DNA of 64,000 nt from positions 124,001-188,000 of the forward strand of contig NZ_CALEMI010000052.1 in NCBI RefSeq assembly GCF_937910895.1, given 5' to 3'. The position numbers were made by a program, and so were the translations under genes. Under the pieces are notes generated by a model, which saw only the letters and a program-made list of their open reading frames with translations, was not told where the DNA came from and made no database searches. Below, one piece after another: positions 14,501 through 21,800 of the stretch (the first letter of the stretch is position 1; each line of letters opens with the position of its first letter). This stretch comes from an uncultured Dokdonia sp. (lineage in GTDB: Bacteria; Bacteroidota; Bacteroidia; Flavobacteriales; Flavobacteriaceae).

Positions 14501-15179
14501 TCACTTCGTGTCCTAAAGAAAGCCCATTATAGATAATAATACATTCTTTATTTAATAGTTCCATAGACCATCCATCTCCGATAATATGGTGCATAGTAAA
14601 CATTAAGACATGCTTATCCTCAGCTACTTTAACAATCGCCCCTATAAATAATGGGCCTTTAGCTAGATCAAAAGTATGCTTTTGCATCGCTTCAGAATAT
14701 GCTCTTAGAGCATCAGTAGTTGCATTGCTTAGATCTACGAACTGTAAAGCGCCTGGATACGTTTGAATAGGTACTATATATTGACTTAAATTCCCTTGTC
14801 TATCTTCTTTAAAGACCGTACGTAAACTCTCGTGTCTCTCAATTAATTTAATAAAAGCTAACGATAGAATATTGATATCTAAAGTTCCTTTAAATTCAAA
14901 CGCATTAAATATGTTATATGCTGTATTAGCTTCTCCAAACTGACTTAATGTCCATAAGCGTTGTTGAGAAGATGTAAGCGCATAATAGTCTTTCTGTGCT
15001 GCTTTAGGAATAGACTCCGAAGAAGAAAGTAATGTAATCAACTCACTCTTATGTGCTTTGATTTGATCAACGATCTCAGGGGTCAAAGTTCCTTTAGGAG
15101 CATTGATTTTAAGACTTCCATCTACAACCTTGAGTCCAATCTTTAATGATTGTAACGTATGTATTAAATGTGTTATCAC
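2553..15179 (-). CDS. Non-ribosomal peptide synthetase NRPS3, four modules
   Basis: 4208 aa with domains dock-C-A-PCP-C-A-PCP-C-A-PCP-C-A-PCP. The TubC-like docking domain is residues 1-53. Condensation HHxxxDG motifs lie near 197, 1234, 2268 and 3308. Adenylation cores (TSGSTG) lie near 664, 1700, 2735 and 3777. Phosphopantetheine serines lie at about 1047, 2081, 3120 (LGGHS) and 4154 (LGGNS). Eye-aligned ten-residue codes are DAEHIAKISK (unassigned), DAWYLGNVVK (Leu-like), DAFWLGGTFK (Val-like) and DLYNNALTYK (Ala-like). All HHxxxDG motifs are intact, and I see no epimerase, methyltransferase or thioesterase. The C-terminus ends DLKKIVI, a possible short docking peptide for NRPS4. The start is GTG at 15179, with no in-frame ATG just upstream. 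Parts of modules 1-2 and 2-3 are the two copies of a 1478-bp repeat. Confidence 0.97.
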   Translation of the reverse strand: MITHLIHTLQSLKIGLKVVDGSLKINAPKGTLTPEIVDQIKAHKSELITLLSSSESIPKAAQKDYYALTSSQQRLWTLSQFGEANTAYNIFNAFEFKGTLDINILSLAFIKLIERHESLRTVFKEDRQGNLSQYIVPIQTYPGALQFVDLSNATTDALRAYSEAMQKHTFDLAKGPLFIGAIVKVAEDKHVLMFTMHHIIGDGWSMELLNKECIIIYNGLSLGHEVMLPELPIQYKDYSEWQNTDARKVLLEKSKSFWLDTFSGELPVLELPSTKMRPKLKTSNGSSIYYKFSEEFTSQLNRYAQQNGATLFMVLMTGINGLLSRYTNTKDIILGTPVAGREHTDLENQVGLYLNTLAIRTRFEEATSFEELLAIQKNTLLDAYAHQEYPFDRLVEELDIKRDLSRSTLFDTLVVFQNQQELLFSEELTLHGIEISSYEDIEKSFSKFDLSFSFAEVKGRIHLNLGYNTDIYTLDFITQTIHHLERFLEIGVSNSKEKISTIDFLSLEEKQQMLVDFNTTQTTYPKEKTVIDLFLNQVNETPEATAIQCENSKITYQELDILSNQLAHYITSTYTISKEEIISIHLEKSEWFIISLLAVLKAGCTYLPIDVNYPEERISYIKSNSNCKITIDESLLTDFRISEVTFSKKFTAEASALAYVIYTSGSTGKPKGVMVGHDSLVNYILHQSKNYAIDHTESILYFSNVAFDASIEQLFLALLNGASLVIVSKDDIIDVANFSKVLKEYNITHFHATPSYINQIQDIESCTGLRRIICAGETCPKELADRLSSNVDFYNKYGPTETTISSTIYKYDTQKSIGQSVPIGKPISNTEIYIVSEDDLLQPMGVVGEICISGDGLSRGYLHQPELTKEKFVVNRFRESGLLYKTGDLGRWLPDGNIEFVGRKDDQVKIRGYRIELGEIENTLVATDVITQAVVTVSEFQGENVLVAYYTSDEVIDKQVLRTSLRSELPDYMVPSYFIALESIPLTANGKVDKKALPVIASEDLIKNEYVAPTTEVEKQLVTIWEEVLGMDPIGITDNFFELGGHSLKVTLIVNKIKTELGLAVSIKDMFLYPTISGITTQLKESTQTSIPTSEEKASYALTSSQRRLWVLSQFEQGSVAYNIPAVFQLEGTVNVTLIEEAFAILIDRHESLRTRFMRNDQEEVRQYILSCSDVNFVIAQQDLSDAKDQDVAIADVLKANNSHCFDLSNAPLIKAGLVKLATENHLLVLNMHHIISDGWSMEILSKEFMMIYASLVKGDLITLPTLSIQYKDYAEWLATEAQRSKLLASETYWLTQFKGELPVLELPTFKARPKIKTYNGDAINHHFSKELSAELRIFSERRGVSLFITLMAGLNGLLSRYANTTDITLGTPVAGRGEAVLENQIGLYLNTLAIRTKFDNTFSFEELLQLQKDTLLDAYAHQEYPFDSLVDTLNVQHDTSRSALFDVIVVLQNQQNLFGGKDITIEGLEISPYTKQQRSISQFDLSFVFSETTDQLSLHLDYNTDIYKKTFVENLVNHLENLLKSCIQNSNESVAKMNFLREADTHQLVASFNNTKVPYDIDRTIVEVFTTQVEKTPNAIALEYNKKQFTYKEVDELSNQMAHYLLSNFELSKEDIVGVTLDRSEWLVISILSVLKTGCAYVPIDPSYPKQRIEYIKEDSKCVITINEEIIHSFLRTENIPTSLPEVHILPSNLAYVIYTSGSTGRPKGVMVEHKSVLNLCFWHISAYGVTTSSKGSLYAGIGFDASVWEIYPYLLSGASLVPISDSEVRYDATLLAGFLKENAITHAYLPTKICEALVAQDIELENIKILTGGEALKLPEAKQGLHIYNNYGPSENTVVTTSFNLEDRVGENIPIGKPISNTEIYIVSEDDLLQPMGVVGEICISGDGLSRGYLHQPELTKEKFVVNRFRESGLLYKTGDLGRWLPDGNIEFVGRKDDQVKIRGYRIELGEIENTLVATDVITQAVVTVSEFQGENVLVAYYTSDEVIDKQVLRTSLRSELPDYMVPSYFIALESIPLTANGKVDKKALPVIASEDLIKNEYVAPTTEVEKQLVTIWEEVLGMDPIGITDNFFELGGHSLKVTLIVNKIKTELGLAVSIKDMFLYPTISGITTQLKESTQTSIPTSEEKASYALTSSQRRLWVLSQFEQGSVAYNIPAVFQLEGTVNVTLIEEAFAILIDRHESLRTRFMRNDQEEVRQYILSCSDVNFVIAQQDLSDAKDQDVAIADVLKANNSHCFDLSNAPLIKAGLVKLATENHLLVLNMHHIISDGWSMEILSKEFMMIYASLVKGDLITLPTLSIQYKDYAEWLATEAQRSKLLASETYWLTQFKGELPVLELPTFKARPQVKTYNGGYFAQTFSKEVRNQVHAFSENNGVSVFMTLMAGLNGLLSRYTNTTDITLGTPVAGRDHKALENQIGLYLNTLAIRTQFDEDASFNTLLSIQKNTLLDAYAHQGYPLDSLVDKLDLQHDTSRSALFDLMVVFQNQQNLFGVQEIAIDHLEISPYTQQHRNVSQFDISFIFSDHNDTLSLQLEYNTDIYDIIFIEKIATHLEAFLKECITHPNNRIAEVSYITEKEKLQLLNDFNHTEVVYPKNKTIVELFVEQVEKTPESTALIFEDNVYTYRELDTVSTRLANYLLNCYDFEIEDLVGVKLDNSEWQIISILAILKVGCAYVPIDTNYPAQRIVYMEEDSACKITIDEDVLKAFNNEIKLSNTLPAVQGSSDHLAYVMYTSGSTGNPKGVMIEQKSIVRLVKSTNFYQFSTTDVLLSTGAFSFDATTFEYWGTLLNGACLILSSKDTLLDSDLLSREIEERGVNVMWFTAGWLQMLVDTSITLFSPLATVLAGGDKLSPKHIEKLKNTYPELEIINGYGPTENTTFSLTYNIPDVVGDIPIGYPINNSTAYILSENLDVQPIGVVGEICLGGDGLSRGYLNHPELTAEKFVKDRFRESGTLYKTGDLGRWLPDGKIAFMGRKDNQVKIRGYRIELGEIEHALLSHAEISQAVVMIKDMHNTKEIVAYIVNDSLIDKQELRTSLRVMLPDYMLPSYYVLLDTIPLTSNGKVDRKCLPEVTIDDAIQQKYVAPNTATELKIAEIWSKILQKNTIGATDSFFELGGHSLKATQLINEYHKSFQVKLGLKDIFSNPTLVAHANLLEKSKVTTHYKIAKIPTSESYAVSAGQHRLWTLCQLDGGSEVYNMPFHTVLEGDYDIDCFSKAVLAVIDRHEILRTVFKLNTEGALHQYVLPFNELVFKIGYTDFREATDSLGEAMRYMDEDAYKSFDLEAGPLFRASVLRTADDAYIFYYNMHHIISDGWSMGVISKDVLAFYESFITETPLTIDPLKIQYKDYAAWQLSQFEEAQSSIDKDYWTSLLSGELPLLNLPSSFLRPSVKTHKGNGFRTYISKEDTKALKDFNQEHNGSLFISLLSVWNVLFYKYTSSKDIILGSPIAGRDHTDLVDQIGFYVNMLALRNEIDPSENFVSLYNRIKNTTLEAYEHQMYPFDHLVEAIDLKRDVSRNAIFDVMLVLQNNTTESSEIIISEEDVDVIADSDKKVSKYDIEIGFKEIGDYISFDMTYNTDVYEADMIKSLMSHFKQLVGSLLKSPTITIDMIPYLKESERNYLLHELNATSVGYPKDNTIIDLFVAQAIKTPQDIALIYGEKEFTYEELDKKSNELSNYLLSYYDLSSEDLIGIKIARNEWLLISILAVLKSGCAYVPIDPNYPQQRIEYIEEDSQCKVTIDKDLLEVFANESDIPSKPPKVTVTADTLAYVIYTSGSTGKPKGVMITHNNAVAMLYWSIREFKDTDFDVLYAVTSHCFDLSIYEFFYPLSIGKKIRLLPNGLVIGDYLNTDSNVLLNTVPSVIQTLLDKKVSFKNTVAINLAGEPFPLTLANHFANSGIEMRNLYGPSEDTTYSSCLKLEGSYNRSVPIGKPLDNTQFYIVSENLELQPVGVVGEICISGEGLSRGYLNQPELTKEKFVNHPYLSGDRMYKTGDLGRWLSDGTIEYMGRKDSQVKVRGYRIELGEIEHVLLSYDHIDKAVVVVKKVDNDPVIVTYLVSDSLIDKQKLRFSLGTQLPDYMIPSYYVILDTIPLTPNGKVDKKALPDIEEKDIIKQEYIAPKTDIEKRLVEMWEDVLGIKKVGVTDNFFELGGNSLKAMNLIFKIKNEFNAQVNIQQVFVNPTIAFLAVSIENCIWTTQNTKDLKKIVI
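6321..6334. repeat. Dispersed palindrome GCTTTCGCGAAAGC inside NRPS3 module 3
   Basis: Exact copy, translated on the minus strand as RFRES in the adenylation domain just before YKTGD. Confidence 0.9.
8137..9614. repeat. 1478-bp direct repeat, copy 1 (inside NRPS3)
   Basis: This stretch reads the same as 11239-12716 at a constant offset of 3102 bp, with no indel. The encoded protein is identical from the C-terminal part of an adenylation domain, across the PCP, to the middle of the next condensation domain (about 490 aa). Identity stops abruptly on both sides. Confidence 0.93.
9438..9451. repeat. Dispersed palindrome inside NRPS3 module 2
   Basis: Exact GCTTTCGCGAAAGC, read as RFRES, inside repeat copy 1. 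Confidence 0.9.
11239..12716. repeat. 1478-bp direct repeat, copy 2 (inside NRPS3)
   Basis: Second copy of the repeat at 8137-9614, one NRPS module (1034 codons) away and in the same orientation. The adenylation cores and the second halves of the condensation domains outside the copies differ. Confidence 0.93.
12540..12553. repeat. Dispersed palindrome inside NRPS3 module 1
   Basis: Exact GCTTTCGCGAAAGC, read as RFRES, inside repeat copy 2. Confidence 0.9.
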
Positions 15180-15359
15180 GATATGATTTTTTCCAAGTTA
15201 ATTTGAAACACCAAAATGGTTTCTAGAGTTACGCACTGGCATTACCTATTGGATATCAGTAGGTTTTATTAATAATGACGTAAGTGAAGGGCGTTAACAA
15301 GTATGGATATTGTAAATAGCCATGCTTTTAAAATAAATACTTATTAAAAATTAAGATTT

Positions 15360-18300
15360 TTAAATGGTTATTTCATCCATATTATCAGCGGTTTCTAACT
15401 CTAATTGGTTCTGAAAAACAATGAATTGTAATTTCTTAGAAACCCCCATAATCTCTTGGGTTTCATATAAGTCTTGAATGGAAAACCGTGTATTGTAGGC
15501 TTTATTAATTTTGTTGATTAAGACTGTAGCTTTTAAGCTATTACCTCCTAACTCAAAAAAGTTATCGGTAACTCCTATTTTTTCTAGTCCTAGCACCTCT
15601 TCCCATAATTGAGCGAGTGTTTCTTCTATCTCATTGGTTGGGGCTACGTACTCACGTTTGATAACATCGTCAGAACTTATAGGCGGTAGTGCTTTCTTGT
15701 CTATCTTCCCATTGGGCGTTAACGGCATCTCATCTAGAAATACATAGTAACTTGGCAACATATACTCAGGCAGTTCTTGTCCTAATGACAAACGAAGTTC
15801 TTGCTTATCTACTGGATGTTCACTTACCAAATAAGTGACAATTACCAGTTCGTCTTGAACTTTTGATGTCATCACAACACATTGATCAATTCCTTCTTGT
15901 AATTCTAATACATGCTCAATTTCTCCTAATTCTATACGATGCCCACGTATCTTTACTTGACTATCTTTTCTTCCTACATATTCTATGCTACCGTTAGATA
16001 ACCATTTTCCTAAATCTCCGGTTTTATATAAGGTTCCGCTTTCGCGAAAGCGGTTAACAACAAACTTCTCTTTTGTTAATTCTGGTTGATGCAAATACCC
16101 TCTCGAGATCCCGTCACCAGAGATACAAATCTCTCCAATTACTCCTACAGGTTGTAATGCTAATGCATCCGAGAGTATATAAAACTGAGTGTTGTGAATA
16201 CCATTTCCAATAGGAACAGAACGATCATACTCTTTTTCTACTCGATAGATACTACTATAGGTTGTGTCTTCTGATGGACCATATAAATTACGTAAGGCAA
16301 TTCCTGAATCCTTAAAATAGGAGGTGATGCTTGCTGGAAATGGTTCTCCTGCCAAGTTAATACCTACTACATTAGAAAAATTAACTTCCTTATCTATGAG
16401 CATCTTTAAAACCGAAGGAACGGTATTTATTAAAATATGACTGTCGGTATCTATATAATCACTTATGGATAATCCGCTATCCAATAATCGGATAGGCTTG
16501 CCTATACTTAAAGGGTAGAAAAATTCATATACAGATAAATCAAAACAATGTGACGTTACTGCATATAATACATCAAAATGAGTATCGCTAAATTCACTTG
16601 CAGACCAATGCAACATAGAAGAAGCATTCTTATGAGTAATCATTACTCCCTTTGGCTTCCCTGTAGACCCTGAAGTATAAATAATATACGCCAAATTCTC
16701 AGATCCAAAAGTTACACTTGGCAACTCCTTAGAAATAGGTTCTGCAGTTATAAATGAGGCGATCACCTCTTTATCTATGGTTACTCTACATTGGCTATCT
16801 TGTTCTATATACGCAATACGCTGTGCTGGATACTTTGTATCTAAAGGTACATAAGCACATCCTGCTTTAAGAACAGCTAATAATGAAATAAGTAACCACT
16901 CAGTGCGGTCTAATTTTACCCCAACTAGATTTTCTAATTCTAAGTTATAAGTACTCAGTAAATAATGTGATAACTGATTTGATAACTCATCCAACTCTTT
17001 ATAGGTAAAACTTATGTCTCCAAACATTAAAGCGGTAGCATCTGGTGTCTTTTTTGCTTGATTTACAAACAGATCTACCATAGTAGTATCTGGATAATCA
17101 ACAGTTGTCGCATTAAAATGAACTAACAACTGTGACTCCTCTTCAGGAGTTAAGTAATTGATGGTAGACACCTTATCTTGTGGTGTTTGTACTGCTTTGG
17201 CTAAAAAATTATCAAAATGAACACTTAATCGTTCTATAAAATCTAATTCATAAATATCTGTGTTATACTCTATGTGTAATGAGAGCTTCCCTTTTTTCTC
17301 CGAAAAGATAAAACTCAAGTCATATTTACTAAATGACTTTTCCATATTCTGATAAGGAGTAATCTCAACACCATTCAAATTTAAACCTTCAGATACCAAT
17401 AATCCCTGCTGATTTTGAAATACAACTAAGGCATCAAATAATACAGATCTACTTAAATCTCTTTTTATATCAAGTTCTCTTACTAAACTACCAAAAGGAT
17501 ATTCCTGATGTGAATACGCACTTAATAAGGTTTCTTTTTGTATTGCTAATAACGCTTCAAACGTTGCCTCTTTTTCAAAAGATGTTCTAATGGCTAATGT
17601 ATTTAAGTACAATCCTACTTGATTTTCTAAATCACTATGATCTCTACCTGCTACTGGAGTTCCTAGAATGATATCTCTTGTATTAGTATACCTAGAAAGT
17701 AATCCATTAATACTAGCCATTAAGACCATAAATAAGGTCATCCCATTTTTTTGAGCATACCCATTGAGTAGTGCCGTAAATTCTTTTGAAAATTCATAAT
17801 CTAAACTTGATCCGTTATAGGTTTTAAGTTTTGGTCTTACTTTATTAGAAGGTAATTCCAAAATAGGTAAGTCTCCAGAAAACGTATCTAACCAAAAGGC
17901 TTCAGATTTTTCTAATACAGCCTGCCTTGTCTCACTATTCTGCCATTCTGAATAATCTTTATACTGAATAGGTAATTCTGGCAATATTACTTCTTGTCCT
18001 AAAGAAAGCCCATTATATATAGTCATAAACTCTCTACTCAAAACTCCCATAGACCAACCATCTCCTATGATATGATGCATGTTAAGCATTAGGATGTGTT
18101 TCTTATCAGAAATTTTAACAATCTCTCCTATAAATAAAGGTCCTTTTTCTAAGTCAAAAGCGTGTTTTTGAATGGTATCAGAATACGCTCTTAATTCATC
18201 ATTAGCAGTATCACTTAAATCTACAAACTGTAAAGATCCCGTATATGCCTCTGTAGAAACAATATACTGACTCAATGTCCCATCCTGATCTTCTTTAAAG

Positions 18301-18665
18301 ACCGTACGAAGACTTTCGTGTCGATCTACTAATTGATTAAAAGCCAACGATAGTTTATCAAAATCTAATAGTCCATTAAATTCAAACGCCTCAAATATAT
18401 TATATGCAGAGTTCCCTGAATCAAACTGGCTCAATGTCCATAATTGCTGCTGAGAAGACGTAAGTGCATAAAAATCTTTCTTCACTGCTTTAGGTATAGA
18501 CTCTGAAGAAGAAAGTAATGCGATTAACTCACTTTTATGAGCTTTGATTTCATCAATGATTTCTGGGGTCAGAGCATCCTTTGGAGCATTAATTTTGAGA
18601 CTCCCGTTTACAACCTTGAGTCCGATTTTTGACGACTGTAGTGTATGTATTAAATGTTCTATCAC
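15360..18665 (-). CDS. Non-ribosomal peptide synthetase NRPS2, single module
   Basis: 1101 aa, dock-C-A-PCP. The TubC-like docking domain is at 1-53, HHIIGDG near 196, the adenylation core TSGSTG near 661, and the carrier LGGNS serine at about 1043. The eye-aligned code is DLYNNALTYK, close to codes I recall for alanine, so this module likely adds Ala (possibly Gly). The 30-residue tail (GVSKKLQFIVFQNQL..., ending MDEITI) is nearly the same as the NRPS1 tail and may be the docking peptide read by NRPS3. Start is GTG at 18665. The gap to NRPS1 is 145 bp and to NRPS3 180 bp, so one operon is likely. Confidence 0.97.
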   Translation of the reverse strand: MIEHLIHTLQSSKIGLKVVNGSLKINAPKDALTPEIIDEIKAHKSELIALLSSSESIPKAVKKDFYALTSSQQQLWTLSQFDSGNSAYNIFEAFEFNGLLDFDKLSLAFNQLVDRHESLRTVFKEDQDGTLSQYIVSTEAYTGSLQFVDLSDTANDELRAYSDTIQKHAFDLEKGPLFIGEIVKISDKKHILMLNMHHIIGDGWSMGVLSREFMTIYNGLSLGQEVILPELPIQYKDYSEWQNSETRQAVLEKSEAFWLDTFSGDLPILELPSNKVRPKLKTYNGSSLDYEFSKEFTALLNGYAQKNGMTLFMVLMASINGLLSRYTNTRDIILGTPVAGRDHSDLENQVGLYLNTLAIRTSFEKEATFEALLAIQKETLLSAYSHQEYPFGSLVRELDIKRDLSRSVLFDALVVFQNQQGLLVSEGLNLNGVEITPYQNMEKSFSKYDLSFIFSEKKGKLSLHIEYNTDIYELDFIERLSVHFDNFLAKAVQTPQDKVSTINYLTPEEESQLLVHFNATTVDYPDTTMVDLFVNQAKKTPDATALMFGDISFTYKELDELSNQLSHYLLSTYNLELENLVGVKLDRTEWLLISLLAVLKAGCAYVPLDTKYPAQRIAYIEQDSQCRVTIDKEVIASFITAEPISKELPSVTFGSENLAYIIYTSGSTGKPKGVMITHKNASSMLHWSASEFSDTHFDVLYAVTSHCFDLSVYEFFYPLSIGKPIRLLDSGLSISDYIDTDSHILINTVPSVLKMLIDKEVNFSNVVGINLAGEPFPASITSYFKDSGIALRNLYGPSEDTTYSSIYRVEKEYDRSVPIGNGIHNTQFYILSDALALQPVGVIGEICISGDGISRGYLHQPELTKEKFVVNRFRESGTLYKTGDLGKWLSNGSIEYVGRKDSQVKIRGHRIELGEIEHVLELQEGIDQCVVMTSKVQDELVIVTYLVSEHPVDKQELRLSLGQELPEYMLPSYYVFLDEMPLTPNGKIDKKALPPISSDDVIKREYVAPTNEIEETLAQLWEEVLGLEKIGVTDNFFELGGNSLKATVLINKINKAYNTRFSIQDLYETQEIMGVSKKLQFIVFQNQLELETADNMDEITI
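16038..16051. repeat. Dispersed palindrome inside NRPS2
   Basis: Exact GCTTTCGCGAAAGC at the same place of the adenylation domain (RFRES before YKTGD). Confidence 0.9.
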
Positions 18666-18810
18666 GACGTAAGTTTTTAAAGTTAATTTGAAATGTATAT
18701 GGTTTTCAAGATCAAAGCATTACTAGTGCGAAATAAAATCACAATAGACACTAATTGAAAATCTATGAAATGGATGTAAATAGTAATGTTATACAGAGAA
18801 TCTGCGCACG

Positions 18811-21800
18811 TTAAATAGTGAGTTCATCTACACTATCTACTTTTAATTGATTTTGAAAAACAATGAATTGTAATTTCTTAGAAACCCCTATAATCTCTTG
18901 AGTCTCATATAAATCTTGAATAGAAAATCTAGTATCATACGCCTTATTTATTCTATTTACTAAAACAGTGGCTTTTAAACTATTTCCTCCTAATTCAAAA
19001 AAGTTATCGGTAATACCAATACCTTCTATTCCTAATACTTCTTCCCAGATGATAACCAGTTCTTTTTCTAGGTCATTACTAGGTACTACATAGGTGCGTT
19101 GTATCACATCTTCTGGACTTACAAGCGGTAATCCTTTCTTATCTATCTTACCATTTGGAGTTAAAGGCATTTCATCTAGAAATACATAATAACTCGGTAA
19201 CATATACTCTGGTAATTCCTTACTTAAAGATATACGTAATTGTTGTTTATCTATAGTTTCAGAACTAACCAAGTAGCTAACTATTGTATTATTCCCTTGG
19301 ATCGTACTAACTACAACGACCGCCTGGTCAATAGATGTTTGTCGCTGTAAAACATATTCAACTTCACCTAATTCTATACGGTGTCCTCTAATTTTTACTT
19401 GACTGTCTTTTCTACCTAGATATACGATAGTACCGTCGGCTAATCTCTTTCCTAAATCTCCAGTCTTATATAATTTTCCGCTTTCGCGAAAGCGGTTTTC
19501 TACAAAACTTTCTGCTGTTAATGAGTGTTTGTTTAGATATCCACTTGACAATCCGTCGCCAGAAATACATATTTCTCCAATCACTCCTATAGGTTGTAAT
19601 GACAATGTTTCTGATACAATATAAAATTGAGTATTGTCTATCGCTTTACCAATAGGGACAGCACCAGTGTAAAATCCTGCAACTCGATAATAACTACTAT
19701 AAGTAGTGTCTTCAGATGGACCATATAAATTTCTTACAGCAATTCCTGAACCTTCAAAATAATTAGCAGTAGCTATTGGAAAAGCTTCGCCTGCAAGATT
19801 AATTCCTACGACATTTTTAAAAGATACCTCCTTCTCTATAAGTGTTTGTATGACTGAAGGAACTGTATTAATCAATACATTTTTATCAGTATCTATATAG
19901 TCTCCAATAGACAGCCCATTGGGTAATAAACGAATTTGCTTTCCAACACTCAGTGGATAGAAAAATTCATAGACTGATAAATCAAAACAATGAGAAGTCA
20001 CTGCATATAATATATCAAAATTCGTATCACTAAATTCTCTCATAGACCAATGCAACATAGAAGATGCATTCTTATGAGTAATCATCACTCCCTTTGGCTT
20101 ACCAGTAGATCCTGAAGTATAAATAATATATGCCAAATGATCTGAGTTAAAAGGCACTTTTGGAAGTGTGTTTGAAATCGTATCAGCCTTTTTAAAAGTA
20201 GTTAAAACTGTCGCATCTATCGTTACTTTACAATTACTATCATTCTCGATGTAAGAAATACGCTGTGCAGGATACTTTGTATCTAAAGGAACATAAGCAC
20301 ATCCCGCTTTTAAAACAGCTAGTAATGAAATAAGTAACCATTCATTACGATCTAACTTCACGCCTACAAGGTCTTCTACCCCTAAATCATAGTGTACTAA
20401 AAGATAATGAGCCAACTCATTTGAAACCTTATCAATTTCTCTATATGTATATGTTTGATCTTCAAAAACAAGTGCCGTAGCGTTTGGAGTCTTTGAAGCT
20501 TGTGCTACAAACAGATCTACCATCGTAGTATCTGGATACGCAACCGTTGTATCATTAAAATCGTATAATAGTTGAGATTCCTCAGATGATCCTAAATAAT
20601 TAAGACTCGCTACACGTTGATTTGGTGTTTGAATTCCTTCTAACAAAAAGTTATTAAAATGATAACATAAACGTTCTACAAAATCTACTTCATAAATATC
20701 TGTGTTGTATTCTATTTGTAGTGATAGTTGTCCGCTTTTCTCTGAAAAGATAAAACTTAAATCAAATTGACTCACTTTTCTTTTATAGCCTGTATAAGGT
20801 CGGATGCTTAATTCCTCTACATCTAAATGCGTAGCATCAAATATATCTTGTTGATTTTGGAATACGACCAATACATCAAATAACGCAGATCTACTCGTAT
20901 CTCTTCCTAATCCTAATTTTTCTACCAACTGGTCTAAAGGATATCCCTGATGTGAATAAGCATTTAATAAGTTCTCTTTTTGTATCGTTAACAACTCTTC
21001 AAAAGTCACTTCTTTTTCAAAAGTGGTTCTAATAGCTAGTGTATTTAAGTACAGGCCTACTTGATTTTCTAAATCACTATGCTCTCTCCCTGCCATTGGA
21101 GTACCTACAATAATATCGGTAGTGTTGGTATATCTAGATAGAATCCCATTAACACCTGCCATCAAGACCATAAATAGACTAGCGCTTTGTTTTTCTGAAA
21201 ATACTCTCAAGTTGGCACTTACATCTTTTGAGAAATCATACGTTAATGAATCTCCTACATACGTCTTTATTTTAGGTCTCATTTTATTGGTAGGAAGGTC
21301 CAACACGGGTAGATCTCCGCTAAAGGTATTTAACCAATACTCCTCTGATATTTTAAATGAAGAAGCTTGAGCATCACTTCGCATCCAAGAAGCATAATCT
21401 TTATACTGTACCGTAAGTTCTGGTAAGTATATCTCTTTTGCTCGCACTAAATGGTCGTAAATAGTAATAAACTCTTTACTTAATATTTCCATAGACCAGC
21501 CATCACTAATAATATGATGCATATTAAAAAGTAATACATGCCTATCATCTGATAATCTTACAAGAGTGACACGCACTAAAGGTGCTTCTCCTAAATCAAA
21601 TTGATATTTATAACTATTGGCAACTCTTTTTTCTAAAGCCGCTTCCTGATCTTTAACCTCACTATAATCATAACAATCAATATCAAATTCAATAGCCAGA
21701 GCATCTACGATATATTGACGTACTTCTCCTTCCTCATTTCGTTTAAAAAATGTTCTTAATACTTCATGTCTAGCAATAACTGTATAAAATGCTTCTTTTA

